Below, one piece after another: positions 16,917 through 28,181 of a DNA stretch of 64,000 nt. Position 1 is the stretch's first letter, and each line of letters begins with the position of its first letter. The position numbers were made by a program, and so were the translations under genes. Source of the stretch: Methylobacterium pseudosasicola (GTDB lineage: Bacteria; Pseudomonadota; Alphaproteobacteria; Rhizobiales; Beijerinckiaceae); NCBI RefSeq assembly GCF_900114535.1, contig NZ_FOTK01000010.1, positions 62,001-126,000 on the forward strand. The letters run 5' to 3'. The notes below the pieces were generated by a model, which had not been told where the DNA came from, did not search any database, and was given only the letters and a program-made list of their open reading frames with translations.

Positions 16917-17984
16917 ATGCGGATGAGCCAGGAGACCTATTCGGATCGCGACCGCAGCTTCGCACTGGCCAAGCGCGCGCATGATCTGATCCGCGATTAC
17001 GGCCCCTCGGCGACGCCGCGCGCCTACGCGGTCTGGTACGCCTACGTCTCGGGCGAGCTGCCCCTGCTCGGCGACGCGGTCAAGCGCCTGACCACGCAGA
17101 GCGGCAGCCTCACGGACGCCGATATCGACGACCTCCACGAGACCTATCTCGACGGCCGGCAGCTCACGAGCGCCGCCGGCGACATCAGCCGCGGGATGCT
17201 CGACGAGATCGCGGCGGTGACCGAGATTTTGGATCTGTCCCTCGGCTCGACGGCGCAATACGGCGAGGCCCTGCGCGGCCTCGCTCAGGACCTGATGCAG
17301 GAGGGCATGCCGACCCGGGCGCGGCTCGGCGAGATCGTCTCGACCCTGGTCTCCACCACCCGCGAGGTCGCGGTGAACAACCGGGTCCTGGAAGCGCGGA
17401 TGCGCGAGACCCGCTGCGAGATCGAGACCCTGCGCGAGAAGCTCGAAGCGAGCCGGCTGGAGAGCCTCACCGACGCGCTCACCGGCCTGTCGAACCGCAA
17501 GCATTTCGAGGAGACGCTGAAGGCCACCGTGGAGGCCGCCCGCACCAGCGCCACGCCGATGAGCCTGATCGTCCTCGACATCGACTTCTTCAAGCGCTTC
17601 AACGACCTCTACGGCCATCTCACGGGCGATCAGGTGCTGCGGCTGGTGGCGATCGTCATGCGCGAGAATGCCGGCAAGCAGGCGCTGCTCGCCCGGTTCG
17701 GCGGCGAGGAATTCGGGATCGTGCTGCCGGGCGCCGACCGGGCCCTGGCCCGGCAGGTGGCCGAGACGGTCCGGGCCAGCGTGATGGGCCGGGAGCTGGT
17801 GAAGCGCTCCACCGGCGAATCGCTCGGCAAGGTCACGGTCTCGCTCGGCATCGCGGTGCTGCATGCCAGCGACAGCCCGGCCTCGCTGCTGGAGCGGGCC
17901 GACCTGTGCATGTTCGCGGCCAAGCGCGCCGGCCGGAACCGCGTCGTGGACGACGCGGCCGAGTCGCTCTCGCAGGTCGCCTGA
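16917..17984 (+). CDS. Diguanylate cyclase (GGDEF domain) with N-terminal helical sensor region
   Basis: A 355-residue cytoplasmic protein. The C-terminal half is a GGDEF domain starting SLTDALTGLSNRKHFEE, with the active-site variant GGEEF in LARFGGEEFGIVLPGA, which is still compatible with cyclic di-GMP synthesis. No RxxD inhibitory site is evident just before the GGEEF. The N-terminal half (about 1-175) is predicted helical with a coiled coil near VLEARMRETRCEIETLREKLEAS, and begins like a group of alphaproteobacterial GGDEF proteins (LAKRAHDLIRDYGPSATPRAYAVWYAY). ATG at 16923 is an alternative start. Confidence 0.92.
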   Translation: MRMSQETYSDRDRSFALAKRAHDLIRDYGPSATPRAYAVWYAYVSGELPLLGDAVKRLTTQSGSLTDADIDDLHETYLDGRQLTSAAGDISRGMLDEIAAVTEILDLSLGSTAQYGEALRGLAQDLMQEGMPTRARLGEIVSTLVSTTREVAVNNRVLEARMRETRCEIETLREKLEASRLESLTDALTGLSNRKHFEETLKATVEAARTSATPMSLIVLDIDFFKRFNDLYGHLTGDQVLRLVAIVMRENAGKQALLARFGGEEFGIVLPGADRALARQVAETVRASVMGRELVKRSTGESLGKVTVSLGIAVLHASDSPASLLERADLCMFAAKRAGRNRVVDDAAESLSQVA

Positions 17985-17993
17985 GAGCGGTTT

Positions 17994-18371
17994 TTAGACC
18001 CGCGCGGGGATCCGGTCCTCGGAGACCGGCGTGATCGCCACCGATTCGCCGCAGCCGCAGGCCGAGGTCTGGTTCGGGTTGTTGAACACGAACTGCGCGG
18101 CGAGCTTGTTGGTGGTGAAGTCCATCTCGGTGCCGAGCAGGAACAGCACCGCCTTCGGATCGACGAACACCCGGACGCCGCGATCCTCGACCACGTCCTC
18201 GCCGGGCTTGGCCGCCTCGGCATATTCCATCGTGTAGGACATGCCGGCGCAGCCGCCGTTGCGGACGCCGACCCGCAAGCCGGCGATCGGCCGGTCGGCA
18301 TCCGCCATGATCGCCTTGATCCGCTCGGCCGCGCGATCGGTCAGCGAAAGAACCTTGAACCCAGAAGACAT
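17994..18371 (-). CDS. A-type iron-sulfur cluster carrier (ErpA/SufA/IscA family)
   Basis: A 125-residue Fe-S assembly carrier that passes clusters to apoproteins. The three cluster-binding cysteines are present in the family positions: Cys in GVRNGGCAGMSY and the pair in QTSACGCGES. The HesB-like core (VLSLTDRAAERIKAIM...VFVDPKAVLFLLGTEMDF) has normal length. ATG at 18371 gives MSSGFKVLSLTD; an upstream ATG at 18389 only adds MGGRVT. In related genomes this gene lies next to dgt or the suf operon, but neither is present here, so its exact orthology (erpA or sufA) is left open. Confidence 0.93.
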   Translation of the reverse strand: MSSGFKVLSLTDRAAERIKAIMADADRPIAGLRVGVRNGGCAGMSYTMEYAEAAKPGEDVVEDRGVRVFVDPKAVLFLLGTEMDFTTNKLAAQFVFNNPNQTSACGCGESVAITPVSEDRIPARV

Positions 18372-18493
18372 CGTCACCCTCCCGCCCATCCGGGTTCAAG
18401 GCCCGGGAGCGCGCATTCTGACAGGGACAAGATAAGCATTGGTCCCCGCCCGGTCCACCATGGCCGGGCCACAGGGCCGCGGCATTCGGCGCG

Positions 18494-19489
18494 TCAGCTC
18501 GTTGGCCCGACGAGATGCGCGAAGGTGGCGAGGTCGACGTTGCCGCCGCTGATCACGACGCCGACGCGCTTGTCCTTGATATCGACCAGCCCGTGCAGCA
18601 CCGCCGCCGCCGCGAGGCAGCCGGTGGGCTCGACCAGAAGCTTCATCCGCTCGGCGAAGAACCGCATGGTCGCAACGAGCTGCGCGTCCGAGACGGTGAG
18701 GATGTCGGCGACCTCCCGGCGGATGATCGCGAAGGTGAGATCGCCCAGCGCCGTCGATTGCGCCCCGTCCGCGATGGTCCGTGGGACCGGGATGGTCACG
18801 ATCGCGCCGGAGCGGAACGAACGCTGCCCGTCATTGCCGGCCTCCGGCTCGACGCCGATCACCCGGCAGCCGGGCGAGAGCGCGGCGGCCGCGAGCGCGC
18901 AGCCGGCGAGCTGGCCGCCGCCGCCGAGGCAGGCCACCAGCACGTCGAGCGGCCCGGCCTCCTCGATCAGCTCCTGGGCCAGGGTCCCCTGCCCCGCGAT
19001 CACGTCCGGGTGGTTGAAGGGCGGGATCACGGTCATGCCCCGGGGCTCGGCGAGCTCCCGGCCCAGCGCCTCGCGATCCTGGCTGTAGCGGTCGTACAGC
19101 ACCACCTCGGCGCCGTAGCCCCGCGTCGCGGCGATCTTGGCCGCGGGCGCGTCGGACGGCATGACGATGGTCGCTGGGATGCCGAGCAATTGGCTCGCCA
19201 GGGCGATCGCCTGGGCGTGGTTGCCCGAGGAGAACGACAGCACCCCGCGGGCGCGCACCGCCTCCGGCAGGGCGCTGATCGCGTTGTAGGCCCCGCGGAA
19301 CTTGAAGGCCCCGCCCCGCTGCAGGTTCTCGGCCTTGAAGAACAGCTTTGCGCCGGTCTGCGCATCGGCTGTGCGCGAGGTCAGCACCGGCGTGCGATGC
19401 GCGATTCCGGCGATGCGCTCCGCGGCCCGGGCGACATCCGCGTAGCTCGGCAGGCCGCGCGCGGTTTCCGTCTCAGCTTGCTCCGCCAT
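18494..19489 (-). CDS. PLP-dependent threonine/serine dehydratase family enzyme
   Basis: A 331-residue fold-type II PLP enzyme. The PLP lysine lies in GGAFKFRGAYNAI, the substrate loop is SSGNHAQAIA, and the phosphate-binding glycine loop is ACLGGGGQLAG. There is no C-terminal ACT regulatory domain, so it is not biosynthetic IlvA. It fits catabolic threonine dehydratase, serine racemase or threo-3-hydroxyaspartate ammonia-lyase. The ATG at 19489 (MAEQAETETARG) is preferred over upstream in-frame ATGs, which add a non-conserved 22 residues. Neighbours give no pathway clue. Confidence 0.88.
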   Translation of the reverse strand: MAEQAETETARGLPSYADVARAAERIAGIAHRTPVLTSRTADAQTGAKLFFKAENLQRGGAFKFRGAYNAISALPEAVRARGVLSFSSGNHAQAIALASQLLGIPATIVMPSDAPAAKIAATRGYGAEVVLYDRYSQDREALGRELAEPRGMTVIPPFNHPDVIAGQGTLAQELIEEAGPLDVLVACLGGGGQLAGCALAAAALSPGCRVIGVEPEAGNDGQRSFRSGAIVTIPVPRTIADGAQSTALGDLTFAIIRREVADILTVSDAQLVATMRFFAERMKLLVEPTGCLAAAAVLHGLVDIKDKRVGVVISGGNVDLATFAHLVGPTS

Positions 19490-19751
19490 CGTATCCCCGA
19501 CCGCTCCCGCCCTGTGCGAAGCCGACTTCATAGGGAGGATTTGGCTCCGGCGCATCCCGTCGGCTCCCAGGCTAGCGCACAGGCCAAGGTTGTTGCCAAG
19601 CTTCCTGCCAAGTTACAGGTCAAGCGGAGCCATTCGTTGGCCCAGAGCTTGTATCCCTGGACGAGTTCGGGAGGTGCGTCGCGATGCAGGGCGAATCGAA
19701 GGTCGGGACCGTGGCCCCAGCCCAGATGAAGCACGGCCTCGCGGGCGCCCG

Positions 19752-19976
19752 ATGAGCGACAGGACGCGCGATCGACGGGCCGGCGACGAGGCCACGGAGG
19801 TCACGTTCCGGGGGGGCGGGCTCGCTTTGCGGTCCGGAGGCCGGCTGATCCTGCTCGTCTGCCCGCTCTGTTCGCAGCGCAATGCCAGCCGGGGCGCCGA
19901 GCGGGGCATCTGCGAATGGTGCGCCTACGTGCCCTCCCAGGACCAGGCGGAGCCGGTGGAGCGCGGGTCCGGCTGA
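19752..19976 (+). CDS. Small protein with a zinc-ribbon-like double CxxC motif
   Basis: A 74-residue protein starting MSDRTRDRRAGDEATEVTF. The C-terminal half has CPLC and, 15 residues later, CEWC, spaced as in a zinc ribbon. The domain could mediate nucleic-acid or protein contacts. No family was recognised. The only supports are the cysteine pattern and the lack of a better competitor on the other strand, so the call is tentative. Confidence 0.5.
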   Translation: MSDRTRDRRAGDEATEVTFRGGGLALRSGGRLILLVCPLCSQRNASRGAERGICEWCAYVPSQDQAEPVERGSG

Positions 19977-20263
19977 GACGCCGCCGCGCCGGTCCGGGCT
20001 CCCGCCCGGGCGGTCGCTTGATGGTTTTCGGAAACCGGTTTCCACTGGCGCGTATCGGGCGCCCCGAATCGCCGACGCGATCTGATCCTCGCGTGCGATC
20101 AGCCCGCCTCGGTCCGGGATGGGCCTGCTCACCCAGCGGGGCGGCCACCGCGATCGCGTGACGCGCCGAACCTTACAACCTTGTTCGCTGCGTACTATTC
20201 ACGGTTGCATAATGTGGTTAAAATTTCAATTATGATACGGGGGGCTACCGACCGGGAGGACTC

Positions 20264-20479
20264 ATGCAACCGTCGGAATGCTGCATCTTTCGCATGATCA
20301 TCGCGTCCGTGATCGGAAGCGCCATCACGCTCGTTCTCGTCCGGGGCTTCGACCCCTGGGCCCTGGTGCTGATCCCCATCGGCGGTAGCGTGGCGACCCT
20401 GTTCGTGATCGCCCTGTTCCAGGCCGTGAGCCTCGCCCTGACCGCCCGGTCGCGCCAGAACACCGAGTCTGCGACCTAG
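20264..20479 (+). CDS. Small inner-membrane protein with two hydrophobic helices
   Basis: A 71-residue protein, MQPSECCIFRMIIASVIGSA..., with two membrane segments (MIIASVIGSAITLVLVRGF and ALVLIPIGGSVATLFVIALF). GGGAGGACTC directly before the ATG is a strong ribosome binding site, and an AT-rich stretch at 20200-20240 (TTGCATAATGTGGTTAAAATTTCAATTATGAT) offers promoter-like sequence. Function unknown. Confidence 0.62.
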   Translation: MQPSECCIFRMIIASVIGSAITLVLVRGFDPWALVLIPIGGSVATLFVIALFQAVSLALTARSRQNTESAT

Positions 20480-20540
20480 CGGCGGGTTGAGCGGGCCTTT
20501 TCGGCCGCGACCGCATCCTGAGCGGCCAGTCCCACCCTCA

Positions 20541-20665
20541 CCCTCATCCTGAGGTGCCGCAGCGAAGCGGAGGCCTCGAAGGAGCTCTCCAGCCGGCCGT
20601 GCGATCCCTGGAAGGCTCCTTCGAGGCCCAGCGATCGTCGATCGCCGGGCACCTCAGGATGAGGG
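20541..20665. repeat. Palindromic intergenic repeat, CCTCATCCTGAGG family
   Basis: Arms CCCTCATCCTGAGGTGCC (20541-20558) and its exact complement (20648-20665) enclose an inner pair GGCCTCGAAGGAGC / CTCCTTCGAGGCC. The arms and inner stem would fold into one long cruciform. Repeats of this type are dispersed in many Methylobacterium and Bradyrhizobium-group genomes. It lies downstream of the small membrane protein gene and of lpdA, where it may terminate both. Confidence 0.88.
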
Positions 20666-20809
20666 GAGAGGTTGGGATTTTCGGAGGGCTCGCAGCAGCA
20701 ATCGTCCTTGAGAGGGGAGTTCAGCGCTCCCGCAGCACGATGTGTCCCTGAGCTGCTTCACGCGTGCCCACAGCGCGGGTCGGACGAGCCGTCCCGCGCC
20801 ATAGCGGCC

Positions 20810-22249
<1,440 letters not shown>

Positions 22250-22258
22250 GGGGGCCTC

Positions 22259-22744
22259 CTACTCCCCTCCCCCTTGTGGGGAGGGGTTGGGGGTGGGGGT
22301 GGTGCAGCCAGGCTGATTGGCCGGGAGAAGGGACCGCGCGTATGCGGCGTGGATCGTGTCGAGGACGGACTCCATCGCACACATCACATCGGCATTGCTG
22401 AAGCGGAGGATGCGAAAACCTTGCGCCTCAAGGAAGCAGGTTCGCTTGAGGTCATAGGTGGCCTGCCGATCCAAGCCATGCTGATTGCCATCGACTTCCA
22501 CGATGAGATGAGCGGCGAGACAGCAGAAATCGGCCACATAGGGTCCAAGCGCGACCTGCCTGCGAAAGTGAGAGCCATCCATCGGCAAGCGATGGCGCAG
22601 ATGCCACCAGAGACGCCGCTCAGCATCCGTAAGAGCGCGTCGGAGGGCTTTCGCGTTCGTTGCGGCGTTGGGCGACGCAGATTGCGGAGGATGCTGGTTC
22701 CAGGCCATGCCGCCGATGGCCTTCTCACGTGAAGGTCGGGCCAT
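22259..22744 (-). CDS. DUF559 endonuclease-domain protein (Vsr-like fold)
   Basis: A protein of up to 161 residues (ATG at 22744; ATG at 22708 gives 149). It contains the DUF559 core RRALTDAERRLWWHLRHR, FRRQVALGPYVADFCCL, LIVEVDGNQHG and FRILRFSNADVM, with the catalytic-type pattern (Asp of ADF, Glu-x-Asp of VEVDG, Gln-His) of the very-short-patch-repair/PD-(D/E)XK-like fold. The C-terminus TPTPNPSPQGGGE is encoded by an intergenic palindromic repeat. The gene sits between pdhC and lpdA in operon orientation and is bounded by inverted copies of that repeat. The biological role of DUF559 proteins is not established. Confidence 0.9.
   Translation of the reverse strand: MARPSREKAIGGMAWNQHPPQSASPNAATNAKALRRALTDAERRLWWHLRHRLPMDGSHFRRQVALGPYVADFCCLAAHLIVEVDGNQHGLDRQATYDLKRTCFLEAQGFRILRFSNADVMCAMESVLDTIHAAYARSLLPANQPGCTTPTPNPSPQGGGE
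22264..22302 (+). repeat. Inverted terminal repeat of the DUF559 cassette, left copy
   Basis: CCCCTCCCCCTTGTGGGGAG... contains the internal stem CCCCTCCCC-CTTGT-GGGGAGGGG and a G-rich tail. It matches the complement of 22963-23001 at 34 of 39 positions. It encodes the C-terminus of the DUF559 protein. Confidence 0.85.
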
Positions 22745-22962
22745 CCTCGCCCGATCGAATTGAGGCGTATAGGTCGGTGCGAATGCTGCCGAGCGGTCTC
22801 AGACTGCCTCCCACCCAAGCCTCCTTCATCGTGACGATTCAGAGAAACTGACACGGCGCTCCCAAGCACCAGGGGCCGTAGAGGGACGAGCATCTTTCGC
22901 TCTTTGGTCAGGAGTAGCTGGGCGGTCGTGGTTCAGGAGGAACCGTCGAGCCTCATCCTGGA

Positions 22963-23001
22963 CCACCCCCACCTCCGGCTCCTCCCCACAAGGGGGAGGA
23001 G
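22963..23001 (-). repeat. Inverted terminal repeat of the DUF559 cassette, right copy
   Basis: CCACCCCCACCTCCGGCTCC... ending in CACAAGGGGGAGGAG is the inverted partner of 22264-22302. It ends 18 bp before the pdhC stop codon. The 218 bp between this copy and the DUF559 start hold no recognisable gene. Confidence 0.85.
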
Positions 23002-23019
23002 AGGCCCCTGCGGTATCCC

Positions 23020-24432
23020 TCACACCAGCATGCCCATCGGGTTCTCGATCAGCCCCTTGAAGGCCGCGATCAGTTCTGCGCCGAGCGCGCCGTCGAGGAC
23101 GCGGTGGTCGCAGGACAGGGTGGCGGTCATCACCTGGACCACCGCCGGGGCGCCGTCCTTGACGACGACGCGCTTCTCGCCGGCACCCACCGCCAGGATG
23201 CTCGATTGCGGCGGGTTGATCACCGCGGTGAAGTGCTTGATCCCGAACATGCCGAGGTTCGACACCGAGGTGACACCGCCCTGGTACTCTTCCGGCTTCA
23301 GCTTCTTGGCCCGCGCCCGGGCCGCAAAATCCTTCATCTCGTTGGAGATGGTCGAGAGCGTCTTCTCCTCCGCCCGGCGGATCACCGGGGTGAACAGCCC
23401 GCCGTCGATCGCCACAGCGACGCCGACCTCCGCCTGCTTGAAGCGCAGCACCCGGTCCTCGGCCCACACCGCGTTGGCGGCGGGCACGCGGGTGAGCGCC
23501 AGGCCCATCGCCTTGATGACGAAGTCGTTCACCGAGAGCTTGAAGGCCGGCTTGCCGTCCTTGTCCTTGCCGGCGGAGCCGTTGAGCGTCTCGCGCAGCT
23601 TCATCAGCGCGTCGAGCTCGCAATCCACCGTGAGGTAGAAGTGCGGGGCCACCTGCATCGCCTCGGTGAGGCGCTTGGCGATGGTCTTGCGCATCCCGTC
23701 GAGGGGCACCTCCTCGTAGGAGCCCTTGGCGTAGAAGCCCCGGACCTGATCGACCGTGAGGCCGGCCGGCGCCCCACCCGCGGGGGCCGCCTTCGGGGCT
23801 GGAGCAGCCGCCTTGGGCGCCTCGGCGGCGGCTTGCGGGGCCGGCGCCTTGGTGCCGCCCGAGGCTTTGGCGGCCTGGACGTCCCGGGCGATGATCCGCC
23901 CGTGGGGCCCGCTTCCCTCCACGGCGGCGAGGTCGACGCCCTCCTGCTTGGCGATCCGGCGCGCCAGCGGCGAGGCGAAGACCCGACCGCCTGCCCCCTG
24001 GGGCTGCGGGCTGCCGCCGGGCTGGGCGCCCTCCGGCGCCTCGTTCACCCGCTCGTAGGACATGTGCCCGCCGCCGGGCGTGGTGTTCTGGTCGGCCGGC
24101 GCCGGCGCAGCGGCGGATTGCGGCTCGGACTTGGGTTCCAGCGCAGCCTTGCCGTTGCCGCCCGCGGCCTGGACGCTCGATGGATCCTCACCCTCCGCGG
24201 CGATCACCGCGATCAGGTCGTTGACCGGCACGTCGGCGGTGCCTTCGGGCACGACGATCTTGGCGAGCACGCCCTCGTCGATGGCCTCGACCTCCATGGT
24301 CGCCTTGTCGGTCTCGATCTCGGCGAGCACGTCGCCGGATTTCACGGCGTCGCCCTCCTTCTTCAGCCACTTGGCGAGGTTGCCCTTCTCCATGGTCGGC
24401 GAGAGGGCGGGCATGAGCACGTTGATCGGCAT
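23020..24432 (-). CDS. pdhC: Dihydrolipoamide acetyltransferase (E2 of the PDH complex)
   Basis: A 470-residue E2 core protein that transfers acetyl groups from E1 to CoA. It has one N-terminal lipoyl domain ([20 protein letters not shown], lipoyl Lys in [15 protein letters not shown]), an Ala/Pro/Lys linker, a peripheral subunit-binding domain (FASPLARRIAKQEGVDLAAV) and the acetyltransferase catalytic domain ending in DHRVLDGALGAELI with the HxxxDG active site. The frame is open further upstream to 24669, but the ATG at 24432 gives the family N-terminus. It starts 4 bp after the Uma2 gene. Confidence 0.97.
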   Translation of the reverse strand: MPINVLMPALSPTMEKGNLAKWLKKEGDAVKSGDVLAEIETDKATMEVEAIDEGVLAKIVVPEGTADVPVNDLIAVIAAEGEDPSSVQAAGGNGKAALEPKSEPQSAAAPAPADQNTTPGGGHMSYERVNEAPEGAQPGGSPQPQGAGGRVFASPLARRIAKQEGVDLAAVEGSGPHGRIIARDVQAAKASGGTKAPAPQAAAEAPKAAAPAPKAAPAGGAPAGLTVDQVRGFYAKGSYEEVPLDGMRKTIAKRLTEAMQVAPHFYLTVDCELDALMKLRETLNGSAGKDKDGKPAFKLSVNDFVIKAMGLALTRVPAANAVWAEDRVLRFKQAEVGVAVAIDGGLFTPVIRRAEEKTLSTISNEMKDFAARARAKKLKPEEYQGGVTSVSNLGMFGIKHFTAVINPPQSSILAVGAGEKRVVVKDGAPAVVQVMTATLSCDHRVLDGALGAELIAAFKGLIENPMGMLV

Positions 24433-24436
24433 GGCA

Positions 24437-25030
24437 TCAGGTCTCGGGCAAGGCCGGGGCGGCCGGATCGTCGAAGGAAAACAGGTCGTCCAAGGGGAAC
24501 GGGACGGCGTCGAAGGGCGGCAGCGCCACGGTCTCGCCGCGCTGGACGGTGTCCAGCAGCAGCCAGCGCCCGTCCGTGAGGGCAAAACCCTCCAGCTCAC
24601 CCACGGCCGAGTCGAGCAGCCAGAGAAAGTCGACTCCGGCCTCCCCATAGATGCGGCGCTTGCGGCCACGATCGAGGCGGATCGTGGAGGGCGAGAGGAT
24701 CTCGCACACCCAGTCCGGCGGCGTTTTGATGAAGGCAGCAGTGGGTTCGGTCGGCATCCGCCTGCGACGCCAGCCGGCGAGATCGGGCACCACCATCTGA
24801 GGGCCGAAGTGAAGCTCCGGCTTGCTCATGTAGATCCAGGCATCCGGATCGTCGCGTCGGCGCGGCGTGCGCGAACCCAGGGTCGCCGCCAGCGAGAAAG
24901 CGGCCGCTCCCTGCAAGGGTGGCAGGGGCCTGTGCGTCTCCAGCACCCCGTCGATGATCTCCGCCACCAGATGGTCCGGGACCGCTTCGAGATCCGCGTA
25001 GGTCGCCTGCCGGACAGCCGCCTCAGCCAT
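24437..25030 (-). CDS. Uma2 family (DUF820) restriction-endonuclease-like protein
   Basis: A 197-residue protein with the Uma2/DUF820 pattern: N-terminal ATYADLEAVPDHLVAEIIDGVL, VVPDLAGWRRRRMP, the nuclease-type DWVCEILSPSTIRLDRGRKRRIYGEAGVDFLWLLD with Asp...Glu-x-Leu-Ser core. The fold belongs to the PD-(D/E)XK group, abundant in cyanobacteria and scattered in other bacteria, with no proven function. It is embedded in the PDH operon: 18 bp after the DUF5076 gene and 4 bp before pdhC, so it must be co-transcribed with the PDH genes. Confidence 0.9.
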   Translation of the reverse strand: MAEAAVRQATYADLEAVPDHLVAEIIDGVLETHRPLPPLQGAAAFSLAATLGSRTPRRRDDPDAWIYMSKPELHFGPQMVVPDLAGWRRRRMPTEPTAAFIKTPPDWVCEILSPSTIRLDRGRKRRIYGEAGVDFLWLLDSAVGELEGFALTDGRWLLLDTVQRGETVALPPFDAVPFPLDDLFSFDDPAAPALPET

Positions 25031-25048
25031 GGTCGGATGCCGCCATCG

Positions 25049-25336
25049 CTAGTTGAAGCCGCCGGGGTCGAGCCCCTCGGCCTCCCAGCCGGCGCGGATG
25101 CGCTCGAACGCCTCCTCCTCCGACATGTCGGTCTCCAGCGCGTAGGCGCGGGCCGCCTGCCGGCCGAGGTCGATCAGCAGCCGGCCCCAGGTCGCGGGAT
25201 CGTCGAAGGAGCGGCGCAGGGCCACGCTGACGGCCCCGTCCACCACGGCCGCGCGCAGCACCTCGATGCCGCCCTGCGCGCGGGCGTCCGGCGGGATCGC
25301 GAGTTCGACGAAGTCCTGTGTGGGATCCTGGCTCAT
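25049..25336 (-). CDS. DUF5076 family small protein in the PDH operon
   Basis: A 95-residue acidic cytoplasmic protein, MSQDPTQDFVELAIPPDARAQ..., with an alpha-beta pattern and a helical C-terminal half (MSEEEAFERIRAGWEAE). It resembles the DUF5076 family known from alphaproteobacterial PDH operons between pdhB and pdhC. The role is unknown, but the constant location suggests assembly or modulation of the PDH complex. Confidence 0.78.
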   Translation of the reverse strand: MSQDPTQDFVELAIPPDARAQGGIEVLRAAVVDGAVSVALRRSFDDPATWGRLLIDLGRQAARAYALETDMSEEEAFERIRAGWEAEGLDPGGFN

Positions 25337-25406
25337 GGTGCGCCGGCTGGTCTCCGAACCCGGACGGGGCGGGAGGACGGCGCTGCGGTGCCGCCCGCGA
25401 GTCCCG

Positions 25407-26852
<1,446 letters not shown>

Positions 26853-26907
26853 GCTCAGCTCTGCGGTCGTCTTTATCGGTCGGGGCGGCCAGGGTTTCGG
26901 GGGCGCG

Positions 26908-27996
26908 CTAGGCGTGCGCGTCCAGCAGGATGTCGGTCCAGAGCTCGGCGGGATCCGGCTCGGGATCGTTGGTGGCGAACTCGGCCGCCGCGTTCACGGT
27001 CTCGCGGACCTTGGCGTCGGTGGCCTTGATCTCCGCCTCCGGCACCCCGTGCAGCTCGAGCAGGCGCTTGCGCACCATCTCGATCGGGTCGTGCTCGTCG
27101 CGCATCTTCGAGACCTCGTCCTTGGTCCGGTACTTGGCCGGATCGGACATGGAGTGGCCGCGATAGCGGTAGGTCTGCATCTCGAGGATGTAGGGGCCCT
27201 GGCCCGTGCGGGCGTGCTCGACCGCCCGGGTCGCCGCCTCGCGCACCGTGCGGACATCCATGCCGTCGACCTGCTCGCCCGGGATGCCGAAGGAGAGGCC
27301 GCGCTTGGAGAAGTCGGTCTGCGCCGAGGCCCGGGCCACGGAGGTGCCCATGGCGTAGCGGTTGTTCTCGATGACGTAGACCACGGGCAGCTTCCAGAGC
27401 GCCGCCATGTTGAAGCTCTCGTAGACCTGGCCCTGGTTGGCTGCGCCGTCGCCCATATAGGTGAGGCTGACCTTGCCGTTCTCCCGGTAATGGTCCGCGA
27501 AGGCGAGGCCGGTGCCCAGCGAGACCTGGGCGCCGACGATGCCGTGGCCGCCGAAGAACTGCTTCTCGCGGGAAAACATGTGCATGGAGCCGCCCTTGCC
27601 GCGGCTGTAGCCGCCCCGGCGGCCGGTCAGTTCGGCCATGACGCCCTTCGGGTCCATGCCGCAGGCCAGCATGTGGCCGTGGTCCCGGTAGCCGGTGATG
27701 ACCTGGTCGCCCTCGACCGAGGCCATCTGCATGCCGATCACCACGGCTTCCTGGCCGATATAGAGGTGGCAGAAGCCGCCGATGAGGCCCATGCCGTAGA
27801 GCTGGCCGGCCTTCTCCTCGAAACGCCGGATCAGCAGCATCTCGTGATAGGCGTGGAGATCTTCCTCGCGGGTGAATTGCGGCATGTTCGGCGCGGGCTT
27901 GTGCGCCTCGACAGCCTGGGAGCTTCCTGCCTCCGGGCTCGCGACCTGCGGTTGCGAGGACGAAGCGTCCTTCGCAGGCTCCTTGGCGGCGTCCAT
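26908..27996 (-). CDS. pdhA: Pyruvate dehydrogenase E1 component alpha subunit
   Basis: A 362-residue TPP-binding chain. The TPP/Mg motif is [20 protein letters not shown]; the substrate-channel region [21 protein letters not shown] and the phosphorylation-loop-like [17 protein letters not shown] are intact. A nonconserved N-terminal Ser/Ala/Pro-rich stretch of about 45 residues precedes [20 protein letters not shown] at 27996 ([10 protein letters not shown]) is preferred over the in-frame ATG at 28047. First gene of the PDH operon, downstream of ftsB. Confidence 0.96.
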   Translation of the reverse strand: MDAAKEPAKDASSSQPQVASPEAGSSQAVEAHKPAPNMPQFTREEDLHAYHEMLLIRRFEEKAGQLYGMGLIGGFCHLYIGQEAVVIGMQMASVEGDQVITGYRDHGHMLACGMDPKGVMAELTGRRGGYSRGKGGSMHMFSREKQFFGGHGIVGAQVSLGTGLAFADHYRENGKVSLTYMGDGAANQGQVYESFNMAALWKLPVVYVIENNRYAMGTSVARASAQTDFSKRGLSFGIPGEQVDGMDVRTVREAATRAVEHARTGQGPYILEMQTYRYRGHSMSDPAKYRTKDEVSKMRDEHDPIEMVRKRLLELHGVPEAEIKATDAKVRETVNAAAEFATNDPEPDPAELWTDILLDAHA

Positions 27997-28070
27997 CGGC
28001 GCTCTCCCCGTGATTCCACGCGACTGGAACGGGGTGTAGGACAGCACCGTTTGGAAAGCGAGGGCGGACG

Positions 28071-28143
28071 CTCTGACAGGTCGCCGCTCTTGTCAGAGGG
28101 GATCTCAAGCATCGTCCCCGAAAGGTGGCCGCCGGCTTTCGGG
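28071..28143 (-). promoter_or_regulatory. Two inverted repeats between ftsB and pdhA
   Basis: CTCTGACA (28071-28078) pairs perfectly with TGTCAGAG (28091-28098), and CCCGAAAG (28117-28124) with CTTTCGGG (28136-28143). In transcription direction the second is 38 bp after the ftsB stop and the first about 75-102 bp before the pdhA ATG. They may be an ftsB terminator and a pdh operator or leader structure; no U-tract follows either. Confidence 0.4.
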
Positions 28144-28181
28144 ACGAGACGAGGGTAATCTTAAGTCGCGACGCCGTAACG

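Noticed and set aside
19528..19734. A 68-residue minus-strand frame (GTG start) upstream of the dehydratase gene
   Set aside because: A Trp-containing hydrophobic C-terminal half makes it conceivable, but it has no good ribosome binding site and no recognised family.
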